Shown here: in pieces, positions 9,863-19,285 of the stretch
Numbering within the stretch: position 1 is the stretch's first letter
Layout: the number at the start of each line of letters is the position of its first letter
NCBI RefSeq assembly: GCF_016925495.1
Contig: NZ_CP070491.1
Coordinates: forward strand, 682,001 to 746,000
Origin: Methylococcus sp. EFPC2
GTDB taxonomy: Bacteria; Pseudomonadota; Gammaproteobacteria; Methylococcales; Methylococcaceae
Reading direction: 5' to 3'
Length of the DNA stretch: 64,000 nt
Made by a program: the position numbers and the translations under genes
Notes under the pieces: model-generated
Seen by the model: only the letters and a program-made list of their open reading frames with translations
The model's database searches: none
Told to the model about the DNA's origin: nothing

Positions 9863-11635
9863 ATGCCGATGAACGCCAACGACACCAGCGATGTCCGCCT
9901 CGATCGCCGAGCCTGGGAACGTTTCCAGCGCCACGTCAGTCTGCTGGTCCGTTCCGAGGAGGGTGGCAAGGCCCTGACATTGTTCGCCTTGCTTATCGCC
10001 TTCCTGTTCGGCATCAATGGCCTGAACGTGGTCAACAGCTACGTCGGCCGCGACTTCATGACCGCCATCGCGGAGCGCGATCGGGCCGGATTCATCCAGT
10101 ACGCCTTGGTCTGGATCGGTGTTTTTGCCGCGATTACGGTGGTTTCGGTGATTTCACGCTACGCGGAGGAACGCATGGCCTTGTTGTGGCGGGTATTCCT
10201 GGCACAACGGACGGTCCACCGTTACACGGGGAACCGGCTTTATTTTCACATGCTGGAACGTCCCGATATCGGCAATCCGGACCAGCGGATTTCGGAAGAC
10301 ATCAAGGCGTTCACCACCTCGACGCTGTCCTTTGCCCTGATGCTGATCAACAGCAGCTTCACGGTGGTGGCTTTTTCCGGCGTGCTTTGGTCCATCAGTC
10401 CCTTGTTGCTGCTGGTTGCCGTGATCTATGCGGCCTTGGGGTCTTATTTCACCATACGGCTGGGTCGTCCCCTGATGCGCTTGAATTTCGATCAGTTGGA
10501 CAAGGAAGCCAATTTCCGCTCCTCCCTGATTTATTTGCGGGAAAACGCGGACGCGGTCGCCCTGACGGGCCGGGAAGGACCGCTGACCCGCAAGCTGTTG
10601 CAGCGCCTGGACGAACTCGCGGAAAACCTGCGCACGCTCATCGGCATTAACCGCAACGTGGGTTTTTTCACCACCTTCTACAACTGGCTGATCCAGATCA
10701 TTCCGGCCCTGTTCGTGGCGCCGCTGTTCATAGCCGGCGAAGTCGAATTCGGTGTGATCACCCAGTCGGCCATGGCGTTTACCGCCTTGCTGGGCGCGTT
10801 CTCGCTGATCGTGACCCAGTTCCAGTCGATTTCATCGTTCGCGGCCGTGCTCGCACGGTTGAGCTCTTTCGGCGAGGTCATCGATGAGGAAGGCGCTCGT
10901 CGAGTTTCGCCCATCGCGATTTCCGAAGAGGTCGACCGGGTTGCCTATGCCGGCCTGACCCTGCGTTCGCCGCGCAGCGGCCGCATCCTGGTCGAAAATC
11001 TCACGCTGGCCATCCCGCATGGGCTGAGAACCCTGGTGACCGGCGAGGACGAGACCAGTCGCACGGCCTTGTTCCGGGCGACGGCGGGGATTTGGGACGA
11101 GGGCGAAGGAACGGTGATACGACCCGGGCTCGGGAAAATACTGTTCGTCACCGAAAAGCCGTATTTACATCCGGGTACGCTCCGTGACCTGTTTTTCCCG
11201 CCTGAATCGCAGGGCGGGACGCCCCCGGCGGGCGTAAGCCCGAAGGGCGTTCCCGGGCAGGAAATTCTGCCGCAATCGGATGCGCGTATCGTCGCCGCAT
11301 TGTCGGCGCTGGGACTGGAATCGCTGCCGGCCCGGTTCGGGGGGCTGGACGCCGAGCATGACTGGGACGACATACTCCCTCTCGGCGAGCAACAACTCTT
11401 GGTTTTTGCCAGGCTGCTGTTCGTTCAACCGCGGTTTGCTTTCCTGGATCGCCCCGCCACGGCGCTGGAAGATGATCAACTGGATCCGGTGCTGCGGCGA
11501 CTGACCGAGAGCTCCATCAGCTATGTCGTGTTTGCCGAGGCGGAAAGCCGGTCCGATCGCTACGATGCCAAGCTGGAACTCGGATGCGACGGGCAATGGC
11601 GCTGGCAAGCGCCCGATGTCGGCCAGTCGCCTTGA
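9863..11635 (+). CDS. SbmA/YddA-like ABC membrane protein with degenerate ATPase domain
   Basis: 590 residues: an SbmA/BacA-like membrane domain (about residues 1-335, including the family motif RPDIGNPDQRISEDI) fused to an ABC domain as in YddA and peroxisomal ABCD proteins. The ATPase motifs are badly altered. Walker A reads GEDETSRT (394-401) with the GKS replaced by SRT; the Q-loop glutamine is Glu431; Walker B reads FAFLDRP with Arg in place of the catalytic Glu; the H-loop His is absent. The signature LPLGEQQ (506-512) is kept. A hairpin-forming insertion encodes about residues 452-464. The frame is intact, so this looks like a pseudo-ATPase rather than a decayed gene. The start could also be the ATG at 9869. 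Confidence 0.85.
   Translation: MPMNANDTSDVRLDRRAWERFQRHVSLLVRSEEGGKALTLFALLIAFLFGINGLNVVNSYVGRDFMTAIAERDRAGFIQYALVWIGVFAAITVVSVISRYAEERMALLWRVFLAQRTVHRYTGNRLYFHMLERPDIGNPDQRISEDIKAFTTSTLSFALMLINSSFTVVAFSGVLWSISPLLLLVAVIYAALGSYFTIRLGRPLMRLNFDQLDKEANFRSSLIYLRENADAVALTGREGPLTRKLLQRLDELAENLRTLIGINRNVGFFTTFYNWLIQIIPALFVAPLFIAGEVEFGVITQSAMAFTALLGAFSLIVTQFQSISSFAAVLARLSSFGEVIDEEGARRVSPIAISEEVDRVAYAGLTLRSPRSGRILVENLTLAIPHGLRTLVTGEDETSRTALFRATAGIWDEGEGTVIRPGLGKILFVTEKPYLHPGTLRDLFFPPESQGGTPPAGVSPKGVPGQEILPQSDARIVAALSALGLESLPARFGGLDAEHDWDDILPLGEQQLLVFARLLFVQPRFAFLDRPATALEDDQLDPVLRRLTESSISYVVFAEAESRSDRYDAKLELGCDGQWRWQAPDVGQSP
11216..11254. repeat. REP-like palindromic insertion inside the ABC gene
   Basis: A 39-bp imperfect palindrome. 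The outer arms are GGGACGCCC and GGGCGTTCCC, and an inner hairpin CGGGC-GTAA-GCCCG sits between them. It lies in frame between the 'Q-loop' and signature parts of the ABC domain, encoding a Gly/Pro-rich loop that other YddA-like proteins would not need. The nested-hairpin layout resembles REP elements. Other copies were not found in this window. Confidence 0.5.
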
Positions 11636-11645
11636 AGAGCCCACT

Positions 11646-12974
11646 ATGCAATCCCGTACCCGCTCGCTCCGCAAGAGCCTGGCTCTCCGCCTGGCGGCCT
11701 TGGCCGTCCTGCTTTCTGCCACGGCAGGCGGCATCGCTTTCTTCCTGGAAAAAAAAGACATCGAAGCCGGCGTCGCCGACTGGAGTTCGATCGGCGCCCG
11801 GCTGCTGCGCGCTCGGGTTCGTGATCTCGCGCTGTCGACCCACGATTCCTGGCAGAACGTCGTGCAAAGGGCTGTGGAGGAGTTAAGCGAAATACTGCCC
11901 CGGAGCACCGTGGGTCGCTTCGCCTGGGTCCAAATCAAGGATGCCGACGGGCGGGAACTGGCGAATCTGGCGGATGGGAGCGACCCCGCGATCAACGCCC
12001 TGATCGCTCAGGCAGCCGCCGAGACGGTTTTCGTCGACGGGCAGGAAGCGACGATCAGGCCGCAGGGCGATGGCTGGATCAAATCGGCTTATGCCGTGGT
12101 TGTCCCCGTCTCGGACGATGCAGGCAGGCGGACAGCGATCATCAAAAGCCTGTTCGTCGTCTCCCCGCAGACGGTGGCGCACTACTGGCAGCGCATCGCC
12201 TGGGCCGTCGGTGGGTCGATGGTGATCGTCGTTCTGGTGACGAGCCTGCATTATCCGGTGATCAGCCGATTGCTGGATCGTTTGGGTCTGCTCTCTATCC
12301 ATCTGCTCGACGCCAATCTCGAAACCCTGCAGGCGCTGGGCAGCGCCATCGCCAAGCGTGACAGCGACACGGATGCGCACAATTATCGGGTCACCATCTA
12401 TGCCGTACGCCTGGCGGAGGCCATGGGGCTCGACGCGGCCATCATCCGCACCCTCATCAAGGGCGCCTTTCTTCACGATGTGGGCAAGATCGGCGTGCGA
12501 GATCATATCCTGCTCAAGCCGGGACGGCTGGAACCGGACGAATTCGAAATCATGAAGACCCATGTCGCGCATGGGCTGGATATCGTGAATCGCAGCCAGT
12601 GGCTGCGGGACGCCGGCGAGGTGGTCGGCCATCATCACGAGAAGTTCGACGGTTCGGGCTATTACCAAGGACTGAAAGGTAGGGAGATTCCGGTGACCGC
12701 CCGCATCTTCGCCATCGTCGATGTGTTCGACGCGCTGACCTCGGAGCGGCCCTACAAGCAAGCCCTGCCTTTCGAGGACGCCATGGAGATACTGCAGCGC
12801 GGCGCGGGCCCGCACTTCGATCCCGAACTGCTTCGCTTGTTCGAACCCATCGCCCGAACGTTGTATCTAGCGTTCGGAAATCGCGAAGACGACGCCCGCA
12901 ACGAGCTTGGCCTGATACTCGAGCACTATTTCAAGGGCGATATCGGCGCCCTCCTGAGGGAAAACGAGCGATGA
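11646..12974 (+). CDS. Membrane-bound HD-GYP domain protein (probable c-di-GMP phosphodiesterase)
   Basis: 442 residues: a membrane helix (about 12-34), an extracytoplasmic sensor region (about 35-180), a second helix (about 186-203), and a cytoplasmic HD-GYP domain (about 225-420). Metal-binding and signature residues are present: FLHDVGKIGV (HD at 277-278), VVGHHHEKFDGSGYYQGLKG, and VDVFDALTSERPYK. Active HD-GYP domains open c-di-GMP to pGpG/GMP. There is no GGDEF or EAL domain. The ATG at 11646 is chosen because it starts a typical basic-plus-hydrophobic N-terminus 10 bases after the ABC gene stop. A c-di-GMP riboswitch lies elsewhere in the window (about 52.1 kb). Confidence 0.93.
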   Translation: MQSRTRSLRKSLALRLAALAVLLSATAGGIAFFLEKKDIEAGVADWSSIGARLLRARVRDLALSTHDSWQNVVQRAVEELSEILPRSTVGRFAWVQIKDADGRELANLADGSDPAINALIAQAAAETVFVDGQEATIRPQGDGWIKSAYAVVVPVSDDAGRRTAIIKSLFVVSPQTVAHYWQRIAWAVGGSMVIVVLVTSLHYPVISRLLDRLGLLSIHLLDANLETLQALGSAIAKRDSDTDAHNYRVTIYAVRLAEAMGLDAAIIRTLIKGAFLHDVGKIGVRDHILLKPGRLEPDEFEIMKTHVAHGLDIVNRSQWLRDAGEVVGHHHEKFDGSGYYQGLKGREIPVTARIFAIVDVFDALTSERPYKQALPFEDAMEILQRGAGPHFDPELLRLFEPIARTLYLAFGNREDDARNELGLILEHYFKGDIGALLRENER

Positions 12975-13032
12975 ATCTTCACCCCGTCACGGACCACTTC
13001 CGACCACGGGCAACCACCATGCGAGGTATGTT

Positions 13033-14130
13033 ATGCACGCTGATACGTTCAACCGTTTGACGCTTCGATTGGGACAAGGATGGTGGCCTGCCCGCCTCCT
13101 CGGCTTGGCCCGGCTTTATGGGCTGTGCGGCCTGCTGTCGTTTCCCGTGGCGATGGCCGCGCCCGCGCCGACAGCGGAGGAGGTGCTCAGGCTCATCGGC
13201 GTGCCCGCGGAGCAGTCGGCCCGCCTCGCTCGGGGGGAAATCGTTACCCATGAGGCGCGTGAGGCGACCGACAAGGAGTTGGCCATGACGACCGCGCTCT
13301 ATCTGGCCGTCCCCTTGGACAAGGTCGTCGACTACTTCCGGCGCGGCAATTTGGCGGCGATAGACCCGGATATCACGGCGCGCGGCGTGATTCCCGCGAA
13401 TGCCGATATTTCCGCCTTTAAGGGCTTTGCCTTCTCCGCCAAGCAGAGCGATGAAGCCGCCGATCTGTTGGAGGCGGAAGCCGGAGACCGCTTCAATCTT
13501 TCCGCCCAGGAAATCCAAAGCTTCGCGGCGCTCAAGGACAAGCTCGCGAATGCCGACAAGAAATCCCTGGTCGAAGGCGTGTCCCAGCGCTACCGCGAAA
13601 TTCTATTGCAGCGCTGGCAGGCTTATCGCAAGGGCGGACTGGCGGGCATCGCGCCTTATGCGCGCGACGGCGGAACCGTCGATCCCGGAGCCGAGCTGAA
13701 GATCGCGGCGGAAAACAGCAAGACTCTGGCGCGTTATTTTCCTGCCCTCTACCAGGGCTGGCTGAACTATCCCAACGGATTGCCGGCCGGTACCGAAGAG
13801 CAGTTCTATTGGCTCAACCGCAAGGTCGAAAACCGGCCGACGGCCATCCTGGCGCACCGCGTCCTCCAGGCTGGCGAAACCGGCGCGGTGATTGTCGCGC
13901 GGCAGTTCTACGCCGGGCACTCTTACAATGCCGATCATCTGGTCGTCGGCGCCTTGCCTTACCGAGACGGCACGGTCGTGTTCTATGGTCAGCGATCGTC
14001 CACCGATCAGGTCGCCGGTGTAGCGAGTGGGGTCCGGCACAATATCGGCCGCGGCCAGTTGAAAGATCAGATGGTGAAGCGCCTGGAAAAGCTGCGCGGG
14101 ATCCTCAAAGCAGGTACGAGTACGAAGTAG
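13033..14130 (+). CDS. Secreted protein of unknown function
   Basis: 365 residues with an N-terminal hydrophobic stretch ending at AMAAPAPTAE (about residues 20-45), consistent with a Sec signal peptide. I do not recognise the family. The mature part is helical and soluble-looking, with no cysteine cluster or known catalytic motif. A GAGGT ribosome binding site precedes the ATG at 13033. It follows the HD-GYP gene by 58 bases and may be co-transcribed; its stop faces the convergent SulP gene 66 bases away. Confidence 0.7.
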   Translation: MHADTFNRLTLRLGQGWWPARLLGLARLYGLCGLLSFPVAMAAPAPTAEEVLRLIGVPAEQSARLARGEIVTHEAREATDKELAMTTALYLAVPLDKVVDYFRRGNLAAIDPDITARGVIPANADISAFKGFAFSAKQSDEAADLLEAEAGDRFNLSAQEIQSFAALKDKLANADKKSLVEGVSQRYREILLQRWQAYRKGGLAGIAPYARDGGTVDPGAELKIAAENSKTLARYFPALYQGWLNYPNGLPAGTEEQFYWLNRKVENRPTAILAHRVLQAGETGAVIVARQFYAGHSYNADHLVVGALPYRDGTVVFYGQRSSTDQVAGVASGVRHNIGRGQLKDQMVKRLEKLRGILKAGTSTK

Positions 14131-14196
14131 TCCTGTGATCTGTCGGATGCGGCGGGTTTCGGGATCCTGGACCGGCTCAGGATCTCCCTGCATGGT

Positions 14197-15885
14197 TCAC
14201 GGGGCGCCGTCCCGCCGGACCGCCGCCTGCGCGAGGTAGTGCTCGACGGCTTGCGGCACGGTGAAGAACAGCCTTTCGTTCCCCAGGACTTCATGGAGCG
14301 GCGAGCCCTGTATCAACTGCCATGATTCGGGGCTCAGCGCCGCGAGCCAAAGCTCCGTGCCTTCTTCGCGCAGCTTGGCTTCCGCATCGCACAACATTTT
14401 GAACGCGGTGAATTCGATGCCGGGGATGCCGCTGCAATCCAGCAAGAGCACCTGAGGCCTAGCCTCCTTGACCAGGGGCCACATACGGTCGCCGACATTT
14501 TGCGCGTTGCCGAAGTAGATGCGGTTTTCGGTCTTCAGTATCAGCAGGCCGGGGAAGGTTTCGTCGTCGGGGTTATCCGGCGAGAGCGGCCTGAACACGT
14601 CGCTGTCGCGCTTGCGCCCCATCACGTAAACGGGAGGGTTGTTGGCCATGCGCAGCAGGCTGATCATCGAGAGGATGACGGCGGCGACGATGCCCTTCAA
14701 CGTGCCCAGCAACACGACGCCCACGCAGGCGACCAGCGCCCACTGGAACTCCTGGCTCCTGAACCGGCGTATCTCGCGGAAGTCCTCCAAATTAATCAGG
14801 CCTACCGAGAAGGCGATGACCACGGCCGCCAGCGTCGCCTGGGGGATGAGCCCAACGACAGGGGCCAAGAAAAGCAAGGTCGCCAGCGCCACACCGGCGG
14901 ATGCAAATGCCGCCATTTGCGTCAGTGCGCCGGCTTTGCGGTTTACGGCGGTCTGCGACGTACCGCCCCCGCCCGGCATGGCGCCAAAAATTCCTCCCGC
15001 CATGTTGGCCAGACCGGTTGCCACGAGCTCTTGATTCGCGTCGGGCCGCGATTCGCCGGGCGCGGTAAAAGCGCGTCCGGCGGCGATCGTTTCGGTGAAA
15101 CTCATCAAGGCGATCGCCACCGCCGGCGCCCAAAGCGATTCGAAGAGGGATAATTCCGGTTTGATCAGATTCGGAAGGCCGCCCGGTACGTGCCCCACCG
15201 TCGCGACGCCGATTGTGGGCAATTCCAGAAAAAACGCGGCCCCGATGCCACCACCCACCACGATGAGTGGCGAGGGCCAGCGGGGGGCAAAATGTTCCAG
15301 GAGCACTATTATCGCCAGGGTGGCGAGTCCCACCGTCAATGTTGGTACCGAGCTGTCCGGCAGATGCTGAATCAATTCGCCGACGTCACGCATCCACCCC
15401 ACCTTGTGGATGTGTATGCCCAATAATTTGGGTAGTTGGTCGACTACGACCACCAGTCCGATGCCGGCCTTGAAGCCCGTCAACACGGGATCGGATATGA
15501 AGTTGGCGACGAAACCGAGCTTCAGGATGCGCGCGAGTATAAGGATCGCGCCGACCAGGACGGCGAGCGTCGACGAAGCGGCGAGCATGCGGCCCGGATC
15601 GTCGTCGGGTACGGCATTGCTGAGCGCCGTCGCGCAGAGTATGCCCAAGGTCGCGGTGGAGCTGACGCTCAAGGGGCGTGAAGTGCCGAACAAGGCGTAT
15701 ACCGCCACAGGCACAAGCGCGGTATAGATGCCCACCTGGACCGGCAGGCCGGCGACCGTGGCATATGCCATGGCCTTGGGAATCACGACGGCTGCGGTGG
15801 TCAATCCGGCCAATAGGTCGGTTCTAAGCCACTTCCGCTCATAGCGGGCCAGCCAAGTCAGAGCTGGTAGGAACGTGTTTTTCAT
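14197..15885 (-). CDS. SulP family anion transporter with STAS domain
   Basis: 562 residues. The N-terminal 400 residues form the multi-helix SulP transport core with the signature region around VIPKAMAYATVAGLPVQVGIY (residues 35-55) and an NQELVATGLANMAGGIFGAMPGGGGTSQTAVN segment. The C-terminal about 120 residues are a STAS domain (RPQVLLLDCSGIPGIEFTAF). Members carry sulfate, bicarbonate or dicarboxylates; the substrate cannot be told here. It is the last gene of a minus-strand block, 53 bases after the DUF2950 stop. Confidence 0.93.
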   Translation of the reverse strand: MKNTFLPALTWLARYERKWLRTDLLAGLTTAAVVIPKAMAYATVAGLPVQVGIYTALVPVAVYALFGTSRPLSVSSTATLGILCATALSNAVPDDDPGRMLAASSTLAVLVGAILILARILKLGFVANFISDPVLTGFKAGIGLVVVVDQLPKLLGIHIHKVGWMRDVGELIQHLPDSSVPTLTVGLATLAIIVLLEHFAPRWPSPLIVVGGGIGAAFFLELPTIGVATVGHVPGGLPNLIKPELSLFESLWAPAVAIALMSFTETIAAGRAFTAPGESRPDANQELVATGLANMAGGIFGAMPGGGGTSQTAVNRKAGALTQMAAFASAGVALATLLFLAPVVGLIPQATLAAVVIAFSVGLINLEDFREIRRFRSQEFQWALVACVGVVLLGTLKGIVAAVILSMISLLRMANNPPVYVMGRKRDSDVFRPLSPDNPDDETFPGLLILKTENRIYFGNAQNVGDRMWPLVKEARPQVLLLDCSGIPGIEFTAFKMLCDAEAKLREEGTELWLAALSPESWQLIQGSPLHEVLGNERLFFTVPQAVEHYLAQAAVRRDGAP

Positions 15886-15938
15886 TGGGCCGGCCTCTTA
15901 AGGAGAAAAACGCCAGGGCCCGCTCATCGCGTCCGTGC

Positions 15939-16907
15939 TCAATTCCCGCCGGCGACTGGCGCCCAGGTCGAATCGGGGTTGTACTCCTTTATCGCTGGAG
16001 CGAGTTGTGCGGTCTTGGGCCCCAGGTCTTGCTGATAGATCTTGCCCTGGTGGTTGACGATGAAAGTCATGACTCCGGACGAACCGTACAGGGCGGGGAA
16101 GGCCACCAAGCCGAAGCCGGCAATCATGTTGCCGTTGATGATGTAGTTGTATTTGCCGCCTGGCGCGGCGGGTCCCTGTTGGGTCAGGATGCGGTAGTAG
16201 TAGCCGTGGTAAGGCGTGGGACTATCGTTGGCCGCCTTGACGCCGTAACCGGCGGCTTTCGCCTCGGCGACCAGCGGTCCGAGCGGGCTTTGCGGCTGCC
16301 CGCCTTCCGCTTCCCAGTAAAGGCCGTCGAACTTGCCCGGTTCGCTGCGCATCTTTTGCGCGTATTCGGATACGCCGTCACCGTCCCGGTCGGCATTGGC
16401 ATAATCGAACTGGGCTTCCTCGTAGCCGCGTATGGCCCCCAGCGCGCTCAATTCGTTGCGGCCTATGCGTCGGTTGAGGATCTCTTCGCGCCCCTGCTCG
16501 GCATCGAAAGCCCAGCTATCGCCATTCTTCACCACAGGAACGGGAAAGGGCCAGTCCGTGTTGCCGACGTGCACGACGGCCTTGTTCTCGGCGATCGATT
16601 CCACCGTTATCTTTTCCCCGGCCAGGGTGACGAAGTTCGCGCGATTGTTCTTGTCCTCCACTTCGTCGCCGGACGATAGCAGGTCTGCATAACGGCTTCC
16701 GAACACCGCGACGAGCCGATTGCGGTCATCGCCACTCGCCGCCTCCAGCAATGCATTGGCCGCCTCATCCGGAGACCGGAAGCGTTGTGCCTCGGCTGCC
16801 GCGACCTCGCTACCGGAAGCGGCCGAACTTTCGGGGGCGGCGGAGATCGCCACCGGCGCGGCAACCAACACCGCCAGGACTAGGGTACTGATTTTGTTCA
16901 GCATCAT
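15939..16907 (-). CDS. DUF2950 family secreted protein
   Basis: 322 residues with a signal peptide (LVLAVLVAAPVAISAAPES). The mature part carries features of DUF2950: FRSPDEAANALLEAASGDD near the start, the GREEILNRRIGRNELSALGAIRGYEEAQ segment, and HGYYYRILTQQGPAAPGG near the C-terminus. The function of the family is unknown; its genes often sit beside DUF3300 genes, as here. The double ATG at 16905/16902 follows a GAGG ribosome binding site; a much longer upstream extension of the frame overlaps the DUF3300 gene and is rejected. Confidence 0.88.
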   Translation of the reverse strand: MMLNKISTLVLAVLVAAPVAISAAPESSAASGSEVAAAEAQRFRSPDEAANALLEAASGDDRNRLVAVFGSRYADLLSSGDEVEDKNNRANFVTLAGEKITVESIAENKAVVHVGNTDWPFPVPVVKNGDSWAFDAEQGREEILNRRIGRNELSALGAIRGYEEAQFDYANADRDGDGVSEYAQKMRSEPGKFDGLYWEAEGGQPQSPLGPLVAEAKAAGYGVKAANDSPTPYHGYYYRILTQQGPAAPGGKYNYIINGNMIAGFGLVAFPALYGSSGVMTFIVNHQGKIYQQDLGPKTAQLAPAIKEYNPDSTWAPVAGGN

Positions 16908-17025
16908 GGGAACCTCGATCTTGTCTTCCTGTATGAAACGGGGGGAAGCGCGTAGCGCATTTCGCCGGAGCGATGCCGCGACCTCTCTGCTCATGCCGTG
17001 TGTGCCCCGAATATTGCGCTGTTCA

Positions 17026-19026
17026 TCATCGGCGTCGCCCTCCGCCGCCGCCGTATCGTCCTCCGCCACCGCCTGCCGCCCCGCCTCCGAAACGGCCACC
17101 ACCACCACCGCCTGCGGACGAGCCGCCGAAGCGCCCGCCGCCTCCGAAACCGGGGCGATTCCCGGCGCCCGCTGACGGCTGCCGGCTGAAGGCACCACGC
17201 TGACTGAAATCCCGCGTGGCACGGGCATCGCGTGCACCGTCAAAAGCGGAGGGACGGGCAGACTCCGAACGGCGTTGCAGTTCCCTCTGCTGCATGGCCG
17301 TGCCTCCCCCGTAACCTTGACGCCGCTCGGCTTGCTGAGTCAGTCCGGCGCGCCGTTCCGCGTTGCCGGAGCGGCTTTCCGCCGGGATCTGCCGTGGCTG
17401 CGCGGACTGCGGGCGCGGGAAGCGTTCCCTCCCGGTCGCCGCTTGGGCTCTGGGCGCCGCCGTGCCGCGGCTCTCGGCACCGCGGCGGCTTTCGGTGCGT
17501 GCGGCCTGTCCGGGCTGTCGCAGGCCGTCCAGGGCATTGCCGCCCGCGCCCTGGCCCAGTTGCCGCTGTATGTCGCTGGCGGCGGGACGCGGCTGGGCCT
17601 GTCGCGCCGCCAGACCTGCCTGAGTGCCCGGCCTTTGCGCGAGGCGTTGCTGGATTTCGGTGCTGGAGGGCCTGCGTTCGGCGGGCAGGGTCCCGGCTGT
17701 CGGTCGTCCGCCGGTTTCGGCGAACCCCCTCGCGCCCGCCGGCAGCGTCTGCGCGGCGCCCAGCCGTTGTCCCGCCAAGGCCGGTTGCTCGTTTCGGCCG
17801 AGTCGTTGTTGCACCGATTCCGGATAGGCCTGCCCGCGCCGGTGGCGCGCATCGGGCTGCCATCGGGCGGGCTGCTGGGAAGGCCTCAGGTTGTTTTGGC
17901 TGAAGATTCCGCCCCGTCCGGCATTGATCTCGTTGCCGGAGATATTGACGTTCCGGTTGTAGTTGATGTCGCCGCGATCGCCATAATATCCGCCGCCGCC
18001 GTGCCAGCAGTTGCCGTCGTGACAGACGGTGTTGCCGTAGTAATGGCCGACGTGATGATAATCGTCCCAGTCATCGTCGTCGGCCCATTCCATGAGGCCC
18101 CAGGTCAGCAGTCCGCCGACCACGGCGCCGGCGCCGAAGCTGAGCCATGGATCGGTGGTCGAGGTGGTGGTGGTCGTGGCGGGCGCAGGATAGTAGGCCG
18201 GGTAATAGCCGGGGGCGGCGGCGACGGGATAGCCGTAGGAGGCGGTTGCGGCGGGTGGGGCTGCCAGCGGTGCCTGGTAGACGGTTTCCGGGTTGTACTG
18301 GGGGACGTAGACCGTATCGGGCTTGGCCGGCGCGATGGCGATGACTTCCTTCTTCAGGACCGCGGGCCTTACCTGGGGGCTCCCGCCTTCCACGGCAGCT
18401 TCGGCCGGCTGGGCCAGGGCGACGGTCGTGGCGGTCACTTTCTGCTCCGGCGTGTCCTTCAGGTATCCCGCGTCCGTCGCCCGCTTACGCAGGGCTTGGA
18501 TCGCATCCATGACTTCGTTCGGTTGGGCCGCGAAGGTGTCGCCGAGCCGTGTCGTCCAGTCCAGATGATCGTTCATCATCCCGATGACCTGAGGCACGCT
18601 GGCGAGCCGCAGGATGCTGGCGTCCCAGTCCTTGTTATTGAGCGTGGCGAGGTCGGGCTTGCTTTCCAGCCAGCGGGCCGCCTGTACCACTTCGAGGGGA
18701 TAGCTCGAGGCTACCAATAGCTCGGCCAGCAGCGGGTCGGGATAGAGCGCGATGGGTGCCACCAGAGATTCGATTTCGCTCAATGGCTGCGCCGGCGGGG
18801 GAGGGGACGGAACGGCCGGCGTCACCGCGACGGGCGGCGTCGTAACCGGAGCGGGCGGTGCGGCGGGTTGGGGCGGAGCCGCGACGTTGGGCGGCTGAGT
18901 CGTCGGCGCTTTGCCGCCCGGTTGCTCGTCCCGATCGCATCCGGCCGGCGACAGGGCCAGCGCTATCAGCATCGCGCGGTAAAAAAGTCGCGGGGAGCAG
19001 AAGGCGGTAGATTCGGATTCGGTCAT
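17026..19026 (-). CDS. DUF3300 family lipoprotein with glycine-rich tail
   Basis: 666 residues. The signal peptide ends in ALSPAGC (lipobox), then comes a Pro/Ala-rich linker, then the DUF3300 domain (about 75-290; LVAPIALYPDPLLAELLVASSYPLEVVQAARWL is typical). The long C-terminal half is low-complexity, rich in Gln, Arg, Ala and Gly, and ends in runs of Gly with Arg/Phe/Tyr (GGGGGRYGGGGG). The ATG at 19026 has a GGAGGAAAT ribosome binding site; an ATG 54 bases upstream has none. The next gene on the strand is DUF2950, a usual partner. Function unknown, presumed envelope-associated. Confidence 0.88.
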   Translation of the reverse strand: MTESESTAFCSPRLFYRAMLIALALSPAGCDRDEQPGGKAPTTQPPNVAAPPQPAAPPAPVTTPPVAVTPAVPSPPPPAQPLSEIESLVAPIALYPDPLLAELLVASSYPLEVVQAARWLESKPDLATLNNKDWDASILRLASVPQVIGMMNDHLDWTTRLGDTFAAQPNEVMDAIQALRKRATDAGYLKDTPEQKVTATTVALAQPAEAAVEGGSPQVRPAVLKKEVIAIAPAKPDTVYVPQYNPETVYQAPLAAPPAATASYGYPVAAAPGYYPAYYPAPATTTTTSTTDPWLSFGAGAVVGGLLTWGLMEWADDDDWDDYHHVGHYYGNTVCHDGNCWHGGGGYYGDRGDINYNRNVNISGNEINAGRGGIFSQNNLRPSQQPARWQPDARHRRGQAYPESVQQRLGRNEQPALAGQRLGAAQTLPAGARGFAETGGRPTAGTLPAERRPSSTEIQQRLAQRPGTQAGLAARQAQPRPAASDIQRQLGQGAGGNALDGLRQPGQAARTESRRGAESRGTAAPRAQAATGRERFPRPQSAQPRQIPAESRSGNAERRAGLTQQAERRQGYGGGTAMQQRELQRRSESARPSAFDGARDARATRDFSQRGAFSRQPSAGAGNRPGFGGGGRFGGSSAGGGGGGRFGGGAAGGGGGRYGGGGGRRR

Positions 19027-19285
19027 ATTTCCTCCAGACGGGCGAGCTTCCGGGAGCAAACGCTTTGGACCTCGGTTCACCGATCACCCCAAGAGGCCAT
19101 CCCTGCTCGGCACTCGGGCCGGCTCTTGGCTGGGTTATGCGCGCTTGTCCCAGGTATCCGTTGGCGCACCCGCAGGCGGCCGTGCGGGGGAAGTTCGCGC
19201 AGGGAGCACACAGTGCTCTTCCACGTTCTATCGATTCGTGCCGTTAGGTTATGCAGCCCCACCTCCGGCGCGATCGGGTCGGGAC

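Noticed and set aside
16908-17243. 112-residue N-terminal extension of the DUF2950 protein
   Set aside because: It runs into the DUF3300 gene, while ATG 16907 begins a clear signal peptide behind a GAGG site.
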